Of a stretch of 35,491 nt of DNA, positions 27,500-35,491 are shown in pieces. The stretch comes from Bacteroidota bacterium. Lineage in GTDB: Bacteria; Bacteroidota; Bacteroidia; Bacteroidales; JAADGE01. A program made the translations under genes and the position numbers. The notes beneath the pieces were generated by a model. That model had not been told where the DNA came from, searched no databases, and worked only from the letters and a program-made list of their open reading frames with translations. The first letter of the stretch is position 1, and each line of letters begins with the position of its first letter. The stretch covers positions 1 to 35,491 of the forward strand of contig JAJRUH010000022.1 in assembly GCA_024277895.1 (NCBI GenBank), in the 5' to 3' direction.

Positions 27500-27859
27500 A
27501 TGGCTTTATTAAAGAGAGACAGAAGATTACGAATCAGAAGACGTATCAGAAAAAGAATTCACGGAACTGCCGAAATACCCAGAATGTCGGTTTTTCGCAG
27601 TAATAAACATATTTATGTACAATTAATCGATGATATTTCAGCTAAAACTCTTGTCGCAGCATCTTCGGCAGATAAAGGCTTAATTGAAAACAATAAAGCT
27701 AAAAAAGAAGATATTGCCGCAGTTGTAGGGAAAAAAATTGCCGAGAAAGCAAAAGATAATAAAATATCTCAAATTGTTTTTGACAGAGGCGGATATTTAT
27801 ACCACGGCAGAGTTAAAGCTTTAGCTGAAGCAGCAAGAAAAGAAGGACTTAAATTTTAA
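27500..27859 (+). CDS. rplR: 50S ribosomal protein L18
   Basis: A 119-residue L18 that binds 5S rRNA beside L5 in the central protuberance. The basic N-terminus [35 protein letters not shown] and the C-terminal [20 protein letters not shown] match the family. It precedes rpsE by 5 nt. Confidence 0.99.
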   Translation: MALLKRDRRLRIRRRIRKRIHGTAEIPRMSVFRSNKHIYVQLIDDISAKTLVAASSADKGLIENNKAKKEDIAAVVGKKIAEKAKDNKISQIVFDRGGYLYHGRVKALAEAARKEGLKF

Positions 27860-27864
27860 CAGAC

Positions 27865-28383
27865 ATGGCAGAGCGCAGACAAAAACAAGTTAGAAATACA
27901 GATTTAGAATTAAAAGACAGATTAGTCGCTATTAAAAGAGTTACTAAAGTTACTAAAGGAGGTCGTACATTCAGTTTTGCCGCAATTGTGGTTGTCGGTG
28001 ATGAAAACGGTATTGTAGGACACGGATTAGGTAAAGCAGGCGAAGTTGCAACTGCTATTCAAAAAGGAATAGAAGACGCAAAAAAGAACCTCCATAAAGT
28101 CCCTGTTTTAAAAGGTACAATCCCTCACAAACAAACTGCTCGTTACGGAGGTGCTGATGTTCTTATGATTCCTGCTTCTCACGGAACAGGCGTAAAAGCC
28201 GGTGGTGCAATGCGTGCCGTACTTGAAAGTGCCGGAGTGAAAGATGTACTGGCAAAATCTAAAGGTTCTTCAAATCCCCATAATCTTGTTAAAGCTACTA
28301 TGAAAGCATTATTAACAATGAGAGATGCATACACAATTACTCAGCACAGAGGAATTTCTATTGATAAAGTTTTTAACGGATAG
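27865..28383 (+). CDS. rpsE: 30S ribosomal protein S5
   Basis: A 172-residue S5 at the mRNA entry channel, with a double-stranded-RNA-binding-like N-domain and a ribosomal S5 D2-like C-domain. [18 protein letters not shown] and the loop [15 protein letters not shown] are standard; spectinomycin-resistance changes map to the N-domain loop in other bacteria and nothing unusual is seen here. The C-terminal [20 protein letters not shown] is intact. Confidence 0.99.
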   Translation: MAERRQKQVRNTDLELKDRLVAIKRVTKVTKGGRTFSFAAIVVVGDENGIVGHGLGKAGEVATAIQKGIEDAKKNLHKVPVLKGTIPHKQTARYGGADVLMIPASHGTGVKAGGAMRAVLESAGVKDVLAKSKGSSNPHNLVKATMKALLTMRDAYTITQHRGISIDKVFNG

Positions 28384-28393
28384 ATATTATAAT

Positions 28394-28576
28394 ATGGCAA
28401 AGATAAAAATTACAAAACGAAAAAGCAGTATTGGTTCTACCGCAAGACAAAAAGCAACATTAACAGCTTTAGGCTTAGGAAAAATAAACAGTTCTGCTGA
28501 ACACGAAGAAACAGATCAAATTAAAGGGATGATTCGAAAAGTCAACCATTTGATATCTGTCGAAAAAATAAAATAA
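28394..28576 (+). CDS. rpmD: 50S ribosomal protein L30
   Basis: A 60-residue L30 of the ferredoxin-like fold. The frame runs back into rpsE to 28325, but MAKIKITKRKSSIGS at 28394 is the normal N-terminus, 10 nt after rpsE. RQKATLTALGLGKINSSAEH is the family core. Confidence 0.97.
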   Translation: MAKIKITKRKSSIGSTARQKATLTALGLGKINSSAEHEETDQIKGMIRKVNHLISVEKIK

Positions 28577-28601
28577 TTAATACCTGAAGAAATATTATAC
28601 G

Positions 28602-29054
28602 ATGGATTTAAGTAATTTACAACCTGCAAAAGGTTCAATTAAAAAGAAAAAAAGAATAGCAAGAGGTATCGGTTCAGGTAAAGGACGTACTGCAGCTCGA
28701 GGACATAAAGGTCAAAAATCCAGATCCGGTTATTCCCGAAGATTTGGATTTGAGGGAGGTCAAATGCCTATCCACAGAAGATTACCGAAATTCGGTTTCA
28801 GAAATATCAATCGAATTGAATATAAAGCGATTAATATCGAAACTCTTGAAAAACTTGCAAAAGATAAATCTATGACAGTTATAGATGTTGAATCTTTAAA
28901 AAAAGCAGGTTTTATTCAAAAAAATGATTTGGTTAAAATACTCGGAAACGGTGAACTAACCTCTAAAATTGAAGTTAAAGCTCATGCTTTTTCAAAATCA
29001 GCTGTTGAAGCTATAGAAAAAGCCGGTGGTAAAGTTGAAAAAATTCAGAATTAA
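28602..29054 (+). CDS. rplO: 50S ribosomal protein L15
   Basis: A 150-residue L15, a late-assembly protein. The Gly/Arg/Lys-rich N-terminal extension ARGIGSGKGRTAARGHKGQK and GFEGGQMPIHRRLPKFGF are diagnostic; the C-terminal globular domain is complete. Its stop overlaps the start of secY by one base, coupling a ribosomal gene to the translocon gene. Confidence 0.99.
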   Translation: MDLSNLQPAKGSIKKKKRIARGIGSGKGRTAARGHKGQKSRSGYSRRFGFEGGQMPIHRRLPKFGFRNINRIEYKAINIETLEKLAKDKSMTVIDVESLKKAGFIQKNDLVKILGNGELTSKIEVKAHAFSKSAVEAIEKAGGKVEKIQN

Positions 29055-30397
29055 TGAAAAAGTTTATTGAAACAATAAAGAATATTATTGCTATTGAGGA
29101 TTTAAGAAATAAAATTCTTGCAACTCTGGGATTAATTCTTATATATCGTCTCGGTGCTCATGTTGTATTACCCGGTGTCAATCCTCTCGCAATTTCAGCA
29201 TTTCAAAAAGAAGCAAGTTCAGGCGGTATTATTGCTTTGATAAACATGTTTTCAGGGGGTGCTTTTGCTAACGCATCCGTTTTCGCACTTGGTATTATGC
29301 CCTATATCTCCGCATCAATTGTTATTCAATTGTTAGGGATGGCAGTACCGTATTTCCAACGATTACAACGTGAAGGTGAAAGCGGAAGAACTAAAATTAA
29401 CCAAATTACACGATATTTAACTGTTTTAATTACAGGATTTCAAGCTCCCGCATACTTAACGAACTTAAAATACCGATTACCTGCCGAAGCATTTGTAATG
29501 CACAGTCAGGATTTATTTTGGATTTCTGCTGTTGTGTTAATGATTGCAGGTACAATGTTTACTATGTGGTTGGGTGAAAAAATTACAGATAAGGGTATCG
29601 GAAACGGTATATCTCTTTTAATTATGATTGGTATTATTGCCAGATTACCTAACTCTTTTGCTGCGGAACTCGTTTCTAAATTAGGCTCCGGCGGCGGAGG
29701 AATGATTGCTTTTATTGTTGAAATGGTAATTCTCTTTTTAGTATTCGTTGCATCAATAGCACTGGTGCAGGCGGTGCGGAGAGTTCCGGTGCAGTATGCA
29801 AAAAGGATAGTCGGGAATAAACAATACGGCGGTGTACGTCAGTACATTCCTCTAAAAGTTAATGCTGCCGGAGTTATGCCTATTATCTTTGCACAAGCAT
29901 TAATGTTTATACCGATGATGCTTACTCGTTTCGATTCAGAAACTACAAACGCTATAGCTGCTTCGTTTTCCAATATAACCGGCTTTTGGTATAACTTTAC
30001 TTACGGTATATTAGTTGTTGTTTTTACATATTTTTATACTGCAATTACCGTTAATCCGACACAAATGGCAGAGGATATGAAGAAAAACGGAGGCTTTATT
30101 CCCGGTATTAAACCCGGAAGAAAAACTATTGAACATTTAGATGAAATTATGTCAAGAATAACATTGCCGGGCTCTGTTTTTTTAGCCTTGATAGCTATAA
30201 TGCCGGCATTTGCAAAAATAGGCGGAATTAATAATCAATTTTCTTATTTTTTCGGAGGTACTTCCTTATTGATTTTGGTTGGTGTTGTATTAGATACTTT
30301 ACAGCATATCGAAAGTCATCTGTTAATGAGACATTATGACGGATTGACTAAGTCAGGAAGAATTGCCGGAAGAGGCGGATCTCAAATTTCTATGTAA
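29054..30397 (+). CDS. secY: Preprotein translocase subunit SecY
   Basis: A 447-residue channel subunit of the SecYEG translocon in the inner membrane, with ten hydrophobic helices in the standard pattern. Recognisable are MFSGGAFANASVFALGIMPY (plug region and helix 2), GESGRTKINQITRYLT, and the conserved IPLKVNAAGVMPIIFAQAL before helix 7. infA begins 3 nt after it; the map gene (methionine aminopeptidase), found at this spot in Bacteroides, is not present. Confidence 0.99.
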   Translation: MKKFIETIKNIIAIEDLRNKILATLGLILIYRLGAHVVLPGVNPLAISAFQKEASSGGIIALINMFSGGAFANASVFALGIMPYISASIVIQLLGMAVPYFQRLQREGESGRTKINQITRYLTVLITGFQAPAYLTNLKYRLPAEAFVMHSQDLFWISAVVLMIAGTMFTMWLGEKITDKGIGNGISLLIMIGIIARLPNSFAAELVSKLGSGGGGMIAFIVEMVILFLVFVASIALVQAVRRVPVQYAKRIVGNKQYGGVRQYIPLKVNAAGVMPIIFAQALMFIPMMLTRFDSETTNAIAASFSNITGFWYNFTYGILVVVFTYFYTAITVNPTQMAEDMKKNGGFIPGIKPGRKTIEHLDEIMSRITLPGSVFLALIAIMPAFAKIGGINNQFSYFFGGTSLLILVGVVLDTLQHIESHLLMRHYDGLTKSGRIAGRGGSQISM

Positions 30398-30400
30398 AAT

Positions 30401-30622
30401 ATGGCAAAACAACCTTCAATAGAACAAGACGGTGTCGTTACAGAAGCTCTATCTAATGCTATGTTCAGAGTAGAATTGGAAAACGGTCACATAATTACGG
30501 CTCATATTGCCGGTAAAATGAGAATGCACTATATTAGAATTTTACCCGGAGATAAGGTAAAGGTTGAAATGTCACCTTACGATTTGACAAAAGTAAGAAT
30601 AAAATATCGATATAAAAATTAA
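30401..30622 (+). CDS. infA: Translation initiation factor IF-1
   Basis: A 73-residue OB-fold protein that occupies the 30S A site during initiation. [39 protein letters not shown] and the C-terminal [15 protein letters not shown] are typical. Gap of 3 nt from secY and 4 nt to rpmJ. Confidence 0.98.
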   Translation: MAKQPSIEQDGVVTEALSNAMFRVELENGHIITAHIAGKMRMHYIRILPGDKVKVEMSPYDLTKVRIKYRYKN

Positions 30623-30626
30623 TAAA

Positions 30627-30743
30627 ATGAAAATAAGAGCATCAGTTAAAAAAAGAAGTGCTGATTGTAAAATCGTCAGAAGAAAAGGACGACTTTATGT
30701 AATCAACAAAAAAAATCCTAAATTTAAACAAAGACAAGGTTAA
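30627..30743 (+). CDS. rpmJ: 50S ribosomal protein L36 (zinc-free form)
   Basis: A 38-residue L36 starting [20 protein letters not shown] and ending [10 protein letters not shown]. Of the four zinc ligands of the classic form (C11, C14, C27, H32) only C14 is kept; the others are S11, N27 and F33, so this is the non-zinc form, which is common in Bacteroidota. The gene is short but in its conserved place between infA and rpsM. Confidence 0.95.
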   Translation: MKIRASVKKRSADCKIVRRKGRLYVINKKNPKFKQRQG

Positions 30744-30761
30744 TATTAAAACAATATAATT

Positions 30762-31112
30762 ATGGCCAGAATAGCAGGTGTAGATATACCGGATAATAAA
30801 AGAGGTGAAATTTCTTTGACCTATATATACGGAATCGGAAAAACAACAGCTCAAAAAGTACTTGAACAAGCGAAAGTTGATAAAAATATTAAAGTTCAGG
30901 ATTGGACGGATGATCAAAAAGGGAACATTCGTAATATCATTGTAGATAATTATAAAATCGAAGGCGAGTTACGTTCTGAAAAACAAATGAATATTAAGCG
31001 ATTAAGAGATATTGGTTCTTATCGAGGTATTCGTCACAGAATGGGATTACCCGTAAGAGGTCAGAAAACAAAAAATAATGCTCGAACTCGTAAAATAAGA
31101 AGAGTATTTTAA
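30762..31112 (+). CDS. rpsM: 30S ribosomal protein S13
   Basis: A 116-residue S13 of the 30S head, contacting S19, the P-site tRNA and the 50S through bridges B1a/B1b. [20 protein letters not shown] and [20 protein letters not shown] are standard. The C-terminal tail after NARTRK is only IRRVF, shorter than the Lys-rich GPRK/GKRK tails usual for the family; this tail contacts tRNA. Confidence 0.98.
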   Translation: MARIAGVDIPDNKRGEISLTYIYGIGKTTAQKVLEQAKVDKNIKVQDWTDDQKGNIRNIIVDNYKIEGELRSEKQMNIKRLRDIGSYRGIRHRMGLPVRGQKTKNNARTRKIRRVF

Positions 31113-31140
31113 TTAATCAGTTTATTATTTCTTTTATAAT

Positions 31141-31533
31141 ATGGCAAAGAAAAGCACAAAACCGACAAAAAAAAGAAAAGTTATTGTTGAAGCAGCAGGA
31201 CAAGCACACATCCATTCTTCTTTTAACAATATAATAATCACTTTATCCAATGCTACAGGTCAGGTAATTTCTTGGTCTTCAGCCGGTAAAATGGGTTTCA
31301 GAGGTTCTAAAAAAAATACTCCGTATGCAGCTCAGGTTGCAGCTTCTGATTGCGCAAAAGTAGCTCACGAATTAGGATTAAGAAGAGTTAAAGTATATGT
31401 CAAAGGTCCCGGAAACGGTCGTGAAGCAGCAATCAGAGCAATACATACTGCCGGTATTATGGTTACCGAAATTCAGGACGTAACACCATTACCGCACAAT
31501 GGTTGCAGACCACCTAAAAGAAGAAGAGTTTAA
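31141..31533 (+). CDS. rpsK: 30S ribosomal protein S11
   Basis: A 130-residue S11 on the platform near the Shine-Dalgarno cleft. [19 protein letters not shown] and [18 protein letters not shown] are conserved, as is the C-terminal [15 protein letters not shown]. The PLPHNG motif includes the Asn that becomes isoaspartate in E. coli S11. It is followed by rpsD after 30 nt, the largest gap in the run. Confidence 0.99.
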   Translation: MAKKSTKPTKKRKVIVEAAGQAHIHSSFNNIIITLSNATGQVISWSSAGKMGFRGSKKNTPYAAQVAASDCAKVAHELGLRRVKVYVKGPGNGREAAIRAIHTAGIMVTEIQDVTPLPHNGCRPPKRRRV

Positions 31534-31563
31534 ATTTAATAATATTAGTAAAGATAAAATGTA

Positions 31564-32169
31564 ATGGCAAGATACAGAGGTCCAAAAACAAAAATAGCCA
31601 GAAAACTCGGTTCTCCGATTTACGGTCCGGATAAAACATTCGAAAAAAAGAATTATCCGCCGGGGCAACACGGAAACAACAGAAGACGAAAAGTTTCCGA
31701 ATACGGTATTCAGCTTAAAGAAAAACAAAAAGCTCGTTATACATACGGTTTGGCTGAAAAACAATTTTATAATACATTTAAAAAAGCTGATGCTATTAAA
31801 GGTATTACAGGGGAAGTTTTTCTTCAATTATTAGAAGCAAGATTAGATAATGTTGTGTTCAGAATGGGAATTGCTCCTACAAGATCTGCAGCTCGACAAT
31901 TAGTCTCTCACAGACATATTACCGTAAACGGAAACATTGTAAATATTCCGTCTTTTGAAACAAAACCCGGTGATATTGTAGGGGTAAGAGAAAAATCTAA
32001 ATCTCTCGAAGTTATTACTGACGCACTTTCTAAAGGTGTGCACACAAAATATTCTTGGATTGAATGGGATAATAATTTATTAACAGGTAAATTTGTTAAT
32101 ATGCCGGAACGTTCCGAAATTCCTGAAAATATCAGAGAACAATTAATTGTTGAATTATATTCAAAATAG
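31564..32169 (+). CDS. rpsD: 30S ribosomal protein S4
   Basis: A 201-residue S4, primary 16S binder and part of the mRNA entry helicase. The N-terminus [16 protein letters not shown] lacks the zinc-binding cysteines of some S4 proteins, and the S4 RNA-binding domain has [20 protein letters not shown] followed by [14 protein letters not shown]. The start ATG overlaps a minimal ATG-TAA immediately upstream (31559-31564). In E. coli S4 is the alpha-operon repressor; no pseudoknot target is evident before rpsM here. Confidence 0.99.
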   Translation: MARYRGPKTKIARKLGSPIYGPDKTFEKKNYPPGQHGNNRRRKVSEYGIQLKEKQKARYTYGLAEKQFYNTFKKADAIKGITGEVFLQLLEARLDNVVFRMGIAPTRSAARQLVSHRHITVNGNIVNIPSFETKPGDIVGVREKSKSLEVITDALSKGVHTKYSWIEWDNNLLTGKFVNMPERSEIPENIREQLIVELYSK

Positions 32170-32188
32170 TAACAATAATATATCTTTT

Positions 32189-33181
32189 ATGGCTATTTTA
32201 GATTTCCAAAAACCTGATAAGGTTATAATGATTGAGCAGAATGAATTTGCCGGCAAATTTGAATTCCGTCCCCTTGAACCCGGTTACGGTATTACTGTCG
32301 GAAATGCTTTACGCAGAATTCTGTTATCTTCCTTAGAAGGATTCGCTATAACATCTTTAAAAATTGACGGAGTAGATCACGAATTTTCTACTATCTCCGG
32401 AGTAATAGAAGATGTTCCCCGTATCATTTTAAATTTGAAACAAATCAGATTTAAAAGATTATCGGAAGAAAATGAATCTGAAAGATTTGTTTTAAATTTT
32501 ACCGGTAAATCAGTTCTGAAAGCCGGTGATTTTAATAATTTTATTACAGATTTTGAAGTTCTAAATCCGGATTTAATTATTTGTAATTTAGAAAAAGATG
32601 TTAAATTACAAATGGATTTGACCGTAGAAAAAGGCAGAGGATATGTTTCCGGTGAGGATCATGATTTAGATATGTCTGACATTGGTCTGATTGCTGTTGA
32701 TTCTATTTTTACTCCGATTAAAAATGTGAAATATTCAATAGAAAATTTCAGAGTCGGTCAAAAAACAGATTATGAAAAATTGATTTTTAATATTGAAACA
32801 GACGGCTCTATTACACCGAAAGATGCTCTTAAGGAAGCAGCAAAAATTTTAATTCATCATTTTATGTTATTTTCCGATGAAAAAATTACTCATGATTATG
32901 AGGAAAAGAAGGAAAATGAAGAATTTGATGAAGAAATTTTACATATGAGACAACAATTAAAAACTCAATTGGTTGATTTAGATTTATCTGTCAGAGCTTT
33001 AAATTGTCTCAAATCAGCAGATGTTGATACACTCGGAGAACTTGTTGTTTATAATAAGAATGATTTATTAAAATTCAGAAATTTCGGAAAAAAATCTTTA
33101 ACGGAAATTGAAGAACTTCTGGAAAACAGAGGATTATCATTCGGAATGGATGTAACAAAATATAAATTAGATAAGGAATAA
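32189..33181 (+). CDS. rpoA: DNA-directed RNA polymerase subunit alpha
   Basis: A 330-residue alpha subunit. The N-terminal assembly domain (1 to about 230) has [20 protein letters not shown] and [19 protein letters not shown]; an acidic linker ([12 protein letters not shown]) leads to the C-terminal domain with [20 protein letters not shown], whose arginine matches the UP-element-binding R265 of E. coli. The frame extends upstream to 32147 inside rpsD through a TTG, but [12 protein letters not shown] at 32189 is the natural start. Confidence 0.99.
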   Translation: MAILDFQKPDKVIMIEQNEFAGKFEFRPLEPGYGITVGNALRRILLSSLEGFAITSLKIDGVDHEFSTISGVIEDVPRIILNLKQIRFKRLSEENESERFVLNFTGKSVLKAGDFNNFITDFEVLNPDLIICNLEKDVKLQMDLTVEKGRGYVSGEDHDLDMSDIGLIAVDSIFTPIKNVKYSIENFRVGQKTDYEKLIFNIETDGSITPKDALKEAAKILIHHFMLFSDEKITHDYEEKKENEEFDEEILHMRQQLKTQLVDLDLSVRALNCLKSADVDTLGELVVYNKNDLLKFRNFGKKSLTEIEELLENRGLSFGMDVTKYKLDKE

Positions 33182-33186
33182 AGAAA

Positions 33187-33783
33187 ATGAGACACAGGAA
33201 GAAATTCAATCATTTAGGAAGAAAAACAGCTCACAGAAAGGCTATGTTGTCAAATATGGCAATATCTTTAATCGAACATAAAAGAATCAAAACAACGGTT
33301 GCCAAAGCTAAAGCTTTAAGAAGTTTTGTCGAACCTATTATTAACCGTTCTAAAGATGATACTACTCACTCCAGAAGAATGGTTTTCAGAAAGTTGCAAA
33401 ACAAGCATGCTGTTAACGAACTTTTCAGAGAAATTTCTCAAAAAATTGCCGAAAGAGAAGGCGGTTATACCAGAATTTTAAAAACAGGTGCTCGTTTAGG
33501 TGATAATGCAGAAATGTGTATTATTGAATTAGTTGATTATAACGAAAATTATTTCTCCGGACAAACTGCTGATACCAAAAGAAAAAGAACCCGAAGAGGT
33601 AAGTCAAAAACAGTTGAGAATAAAGTTGTTGAAAATTCAGAAGCATCTGAGGTTGAGGACAATAAAGAAGGTGTTGTTGGCGAAGTAAAGGAGGATATTG
33701 TTGATAAAGCTAAAGAAGAAACAAAGGAGATACAAAAATCTGAAGAACCTGATACTGAAGAAACAAAAAAAGAAGAAGAATAA
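33187..33783 (+). CDS. rplQ: 50S ribosomal protein L17 with charged C-terminal extension
   Basis: A 198-residue L17, last gene of the cluster. The core (1 to about 120) has [20 protein letters not shown] and [19 protein letters not shown]. Residues about 125-198 form a low-complexity tail, first Lys/Arg-rich ([11 protein letters not shown]) then Glu/Lys-rich (ending EETKKEEE), which is not in E. coli L17 (127 residues) but occurs in Bacteroidota. The tail is probably disordered. A strong terminator follows 27 nt after the stop. Confidence 0.98.
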   Translation: MRHRKKFNHLGRKTAHRKAMLSNMAISLIEHKRIKTTVAKAKALRSFVEPIINRSKDDTTHSRRMVFRKLQNKHAVNELFREISQKIAEREGGYTRILKTGARLGDNAEMCIIELVDYNENYFSGQTADTKRKRTRRGKSKTVENKVVENSEASEVEDNKEGVVGEVKEDIVDKAKEETKEIQKSEEPDTEETKKEEE

Positions 33784-33810
33784 ATATATAAATTTTTTAA
33801 AAAAATTATT

Positions 33811-33848
33811 GAAAAGAGCAGTCTATAGATTGCTCTTTTCTTATTTTT
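33811..33848 (+). terminator. Rho-independent terminator of the ribosomal cluster
   Basis: GAAAAGAGCAGTC and GATTGCTCTTTTC form a 13-bp stem (one G-T pair) with a TATA loop, followed by TTATTTTT. It marks the end of the 17-kb gene run after rplQ. Confidence 0.9.
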
Positions 33849-33849
33849 G
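33842..33849 (+). promoter_or_regulatory. Possible promoter -7 element within the terminator T-tract
   Basis: TATTTTTG matches TAnnTTTG and lies 16 nt before the ATG at 33866, right after the rplQ terminator stem. No TTTG/TTG occurs 19-21 nt upstream, so it is uncertain. Confidence 0.35.
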
Positions 33850-33865
33850 TAAAAAAGTAAAGCTT

Positions 33866-35329
33866 ATGAAACATTTTTTACTCTGCTTTTTGTTTGTTAA
33901 CATGTATTTCGGATTACAGGCTCAACAATTTTCAGCTGACAGCGACAGTGTTTTAATAAATGCCGGTGCCGATTTAAAGTCAACTGACGGATTTATTATA
34001 ACGCACTCACACTCTCGGGATATTGTTCCGGGAAAGACAGCCTTATGTAATAATAATTCATACCATTATGAAAATTCCTATTTTTTAGTTTATGATTTGA
34101 AAAACGATTTTAATTTGAACGGTGATTGGCTTGTGCAAAATGTTGAATTTGCCGTAGAGGATGCAGAAGCAGGTAATAATATTTCACAACCTTTAGTAAT
34201 AAAACTTTGGGTAATGTCTGATTATAATCATCATAGTTTTATTCAAGACAGTTTAACTTTATTAGTGTCGGATACAATTTCTGTGTCGGATAACGATTCC
34301 GGCACACTGAAAAATGCTTATTTTACTCATGATAATACAGTTTCGGAAGGAAAAGTTTTGGTTGTTGAATTTTTACTTCCTGACGGACAGGAAAATAATA
34401 ATTTACTTTTTTTAGGGTCAAATGATGACAGATATTCTGACTCAACATATATCAGAGCACCTTATTGCGGAGTGGACGAACCCGTTAATGCCTCACAAAT
34501 TTTATTTCCCGATATGATGTTAATAGCAAATATTTCCGGGCAATATTTATCGCCCAATCCCGAAATCTTATCCTTTCATATAAACGGACAAATTGCGGAT
34601 ACTCAGATAAATAATAATCCTGATTATACTGTCAAAGTTGTGATGCCTGCTGATACGGTTTTGAATGCCTTAGTTCCTGATATTCAGATTCCGGCAGGTT
34701 TTCAAATTACTCCGGCTTCCGGTGACACAGTTGATTTTTCATCCGGTCCCGTAACATATACCGTTGATAATAATTTCTCAAAAGTTTCTCAATCTTGGAG
34801 TGTAAGTGCAGTAAATGCCGGACCTGATATAATCGGTACAAGTTTGCCCGAACAACAGGGTGAACCCGAAATAGATAATAATAATTTTACTGTAACGATT
34901 CCGGTTCTCGAAGGTTCTGATTTAAGCAATCTTTCTCCTCAAATTTATGTTTACAACGGTTTTTCGGTAAGCCCCGCATCCGGAACTTCTCAAGATTTTT
35001 CCTCCGGTGCCGTAACTTATACCGTTTCTCATCAAACTTTACCGTTAATGCAACTCTGGCAAGTTTCTGTAATTGAGGTACCTGCGAGTACGGGTATCGA
35101 AAATTTGAATGAAAATAATGTGAAAATTTATCCCAATCCTGCAAGCACACATCTTTTTATTGAGTGTAATGAACTTAAAAGAACAGAAATTTTTAACATA
35201 ACAGGAAAGAAAATAATTGATACTTCCGATAAGCATATTTCGGTTTCAAATCTTCCGGGCGGGACTTATTTTTTGAAAATTTATTCTGATAACAGAGTTT
35301 ATAATAAAAAAATTATGATAATTCATTAG
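33866..35329 (+). CDS. Secreted protein with two DUF5018-like domains and T9SS type A sorting domain
   Basis: A 487-residue exported protein. The signal peptide is MKHFLLCFLFVNMYFGLQAQ, with cleavage probably after QA. Residues about 20-228 are a beta-rich region I do not recognise. Two tandem repeats follow, about 231-317 and 319-405, each with an ITPASG/VSPASG...DFSSG.VTYTV pattern that resembles DUF5018. The last 80 residues (VKIYPNPAS, NLPGGTYFLKI) form a Por-system type A sorting domain, so the protein should cross the outer membrane by type IX secretion and be anchored or released at the surface. The frame reaches back to 33698 inside rplQ, but the signal peptide fixes the start at 33866. 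Confidence 0.85.
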   Translation: MKHFLLCFLFVNMYFGLQAQQFSADSDSVLINAGADLKSTDGFIITHSHSRDIVPGKTALCNNNSYHYENSYFLVYDLKNDFNLNGDWLVQNVEFAVEDAEAGNNISQPLVIKLWVMSDYNHHSFIQDSLTLLVSDTISVSDNDSGTLKNAYFTHDNTVSEGKVLVVEFLLPDGQENNNLLFLGSNDDRYSDSTYIRAPYCGVDEPVNASQILFPDMMLIANISGQYLSPNPEILSFHINGQIADTQINNNPDYTVKVVMPADTVLNALVPDIQIPAGFQITPASGDTVDFSSGPVTYTVDNNFSKVSQSWSVSAVNAGPDIIGTSLPEQQGEPEIDNNNFTVTIPVLEGSDLSNLSPQIYVYNGFSVSPASGTSQDFSSGAVTYTVSHQTLPLMQLWQVSVIEVPASTGIENLNENNVKIYPNPASTHLFIECNELKRTEIFNITGKKIIDTSDKHISVSNLPGGTYFLKIYSDNRVYNKKIMIIH

Positions 35330-35491
35330 TTTGCCGGTTGCTTTTTTATAATGCCTGCAATACCCGTATAAACAATATAAAAAGGGTGAATTACACTTAA
35401 AAAGGGTGTTAAACTCAATGAATTTCTTTGGTTAAAATATAATCCGAATACAGAAAGTAATAAAATATCTGCCGTTAGTTTTATTAAAAAT
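35326..35491 (-). CDS. C-terminal fragment of a probable family 2 glycosyltransferase
   Basis: The minus strand is open from the window edge to a TAA at 35326-35328, giving 55 residues. It is hydrophobic at the start (ADILLLSVFGLYF) and ends with SVIHPFYIVYTGIAGIIKKQ, which resembles the membrane tail of Bacteroidota GT2 enzymes, where an HPFYI motif is common. The body of the gene is outside the window, so the assignment is tentative. It overlaps the end of the convergent T9SS gene by 4 nt and no terminator separates them. Confidence 0.5.
   Translation of the reverse strand, partial: FLIKLTADILLLSVFGLYFNQRNSLSLTPFLSVIHPFYIVYTGIAGIIKKQPAN

Noticed and set aside
33698-33865. Lys-rich N-terminal extension of the T9SS protein
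   Set aside because: It lies in the rplQ 3' end and its terminator in another frame; the signal peptide starts at 33866.

Overview
The window is AT-rich chromosomal DNA from a member of the Bacteroidota, probably a Bacteroidales/Marinilabiliales-like anaerobe or microaerophile. Supporting signs are Bacteroidota-type promoters (TTTG/TTG, then 19-21 nt, then TAnnTTTG), almost no Shine-Dalgarno sequences, fusion of the str and S10-spc-alpha ribosomal clusters, an RprX/RprY-type two-component system, a Bacteroides-type EF-G2, and a secreted protein with a type IX secretion (Por) sorting domain. No tRNA, rRNA, CRISPR array, insertion sequence or phage gene was seen.

Layout. 1-1676 (-): N-terminal 558 residues of a CzcA-type heavy-metal RND pump, cut by the window edge. 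1778-4232 (-): a compact peroxide-defence operon, perR - flavin reductase/rubredoxin fusion - rubrerythrin - peroxiredoxin, with a near-consensus Per box directly in front of perR and a terminator after the peroxiredoxin. 4365-5123 (-): WalJ/YycJ-like metallo-hydrolase. 5263-7350 (+): PpiD/SurA-like periplasmic peptidyl-prolyl isomerase. 7385-8095 (-): rhomboid protease. 8155-12990 (+): tgt (broken near its 5' end by an in-frame TAA), rprX-like kinase, rprY-like regulator and an enolase paralog with altered active-site residues. 13022-14101 (-): LptF/LptG-family permease. 14248-16407 (-): an EF-G paralog lacking key GTPase residues. 16408-16845: the only long non-coding stretch, holding divergent promoters for EF-G2 and the ribosomal cluster.

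16846-33783 (+): one uninterrupted run of 33 translation, transcription and secretion genes: rpsL-rpsG-fusA, rpsJ-rplC-rplD-rplW-rplB-rpsS-rplV-rpsC-rplP-rpmC-rpsQ, rplN-rplX-rplE-rpsN-rpsH-rplF-rplR-rpsE-rpmD-rplO-secY-infA-rpmJ, rpsM-rpsK-rpsD-rpoA-rplQ. Gaps are at most 30 nt and five gene pairs overlap by one base (TAATG). A strong hairpin terminator ends it. 33866-35329 (+): a T9SS-exported protein with two tandem DUF5018-like domains. 35326-35491 (-): the C-terminal end of a probable glycosyltransferase.

The points most worth a second look are the enolase paralog with three changed active-site positions, the nonsense codon in tgt, the GTPase-degenerate EF-G2 placed divergently from the gene cluster carrying canonical fusA, the self-contained PerR operon with its readable operator and promoter, and a perfect 15-bp palindrome inside that operon.
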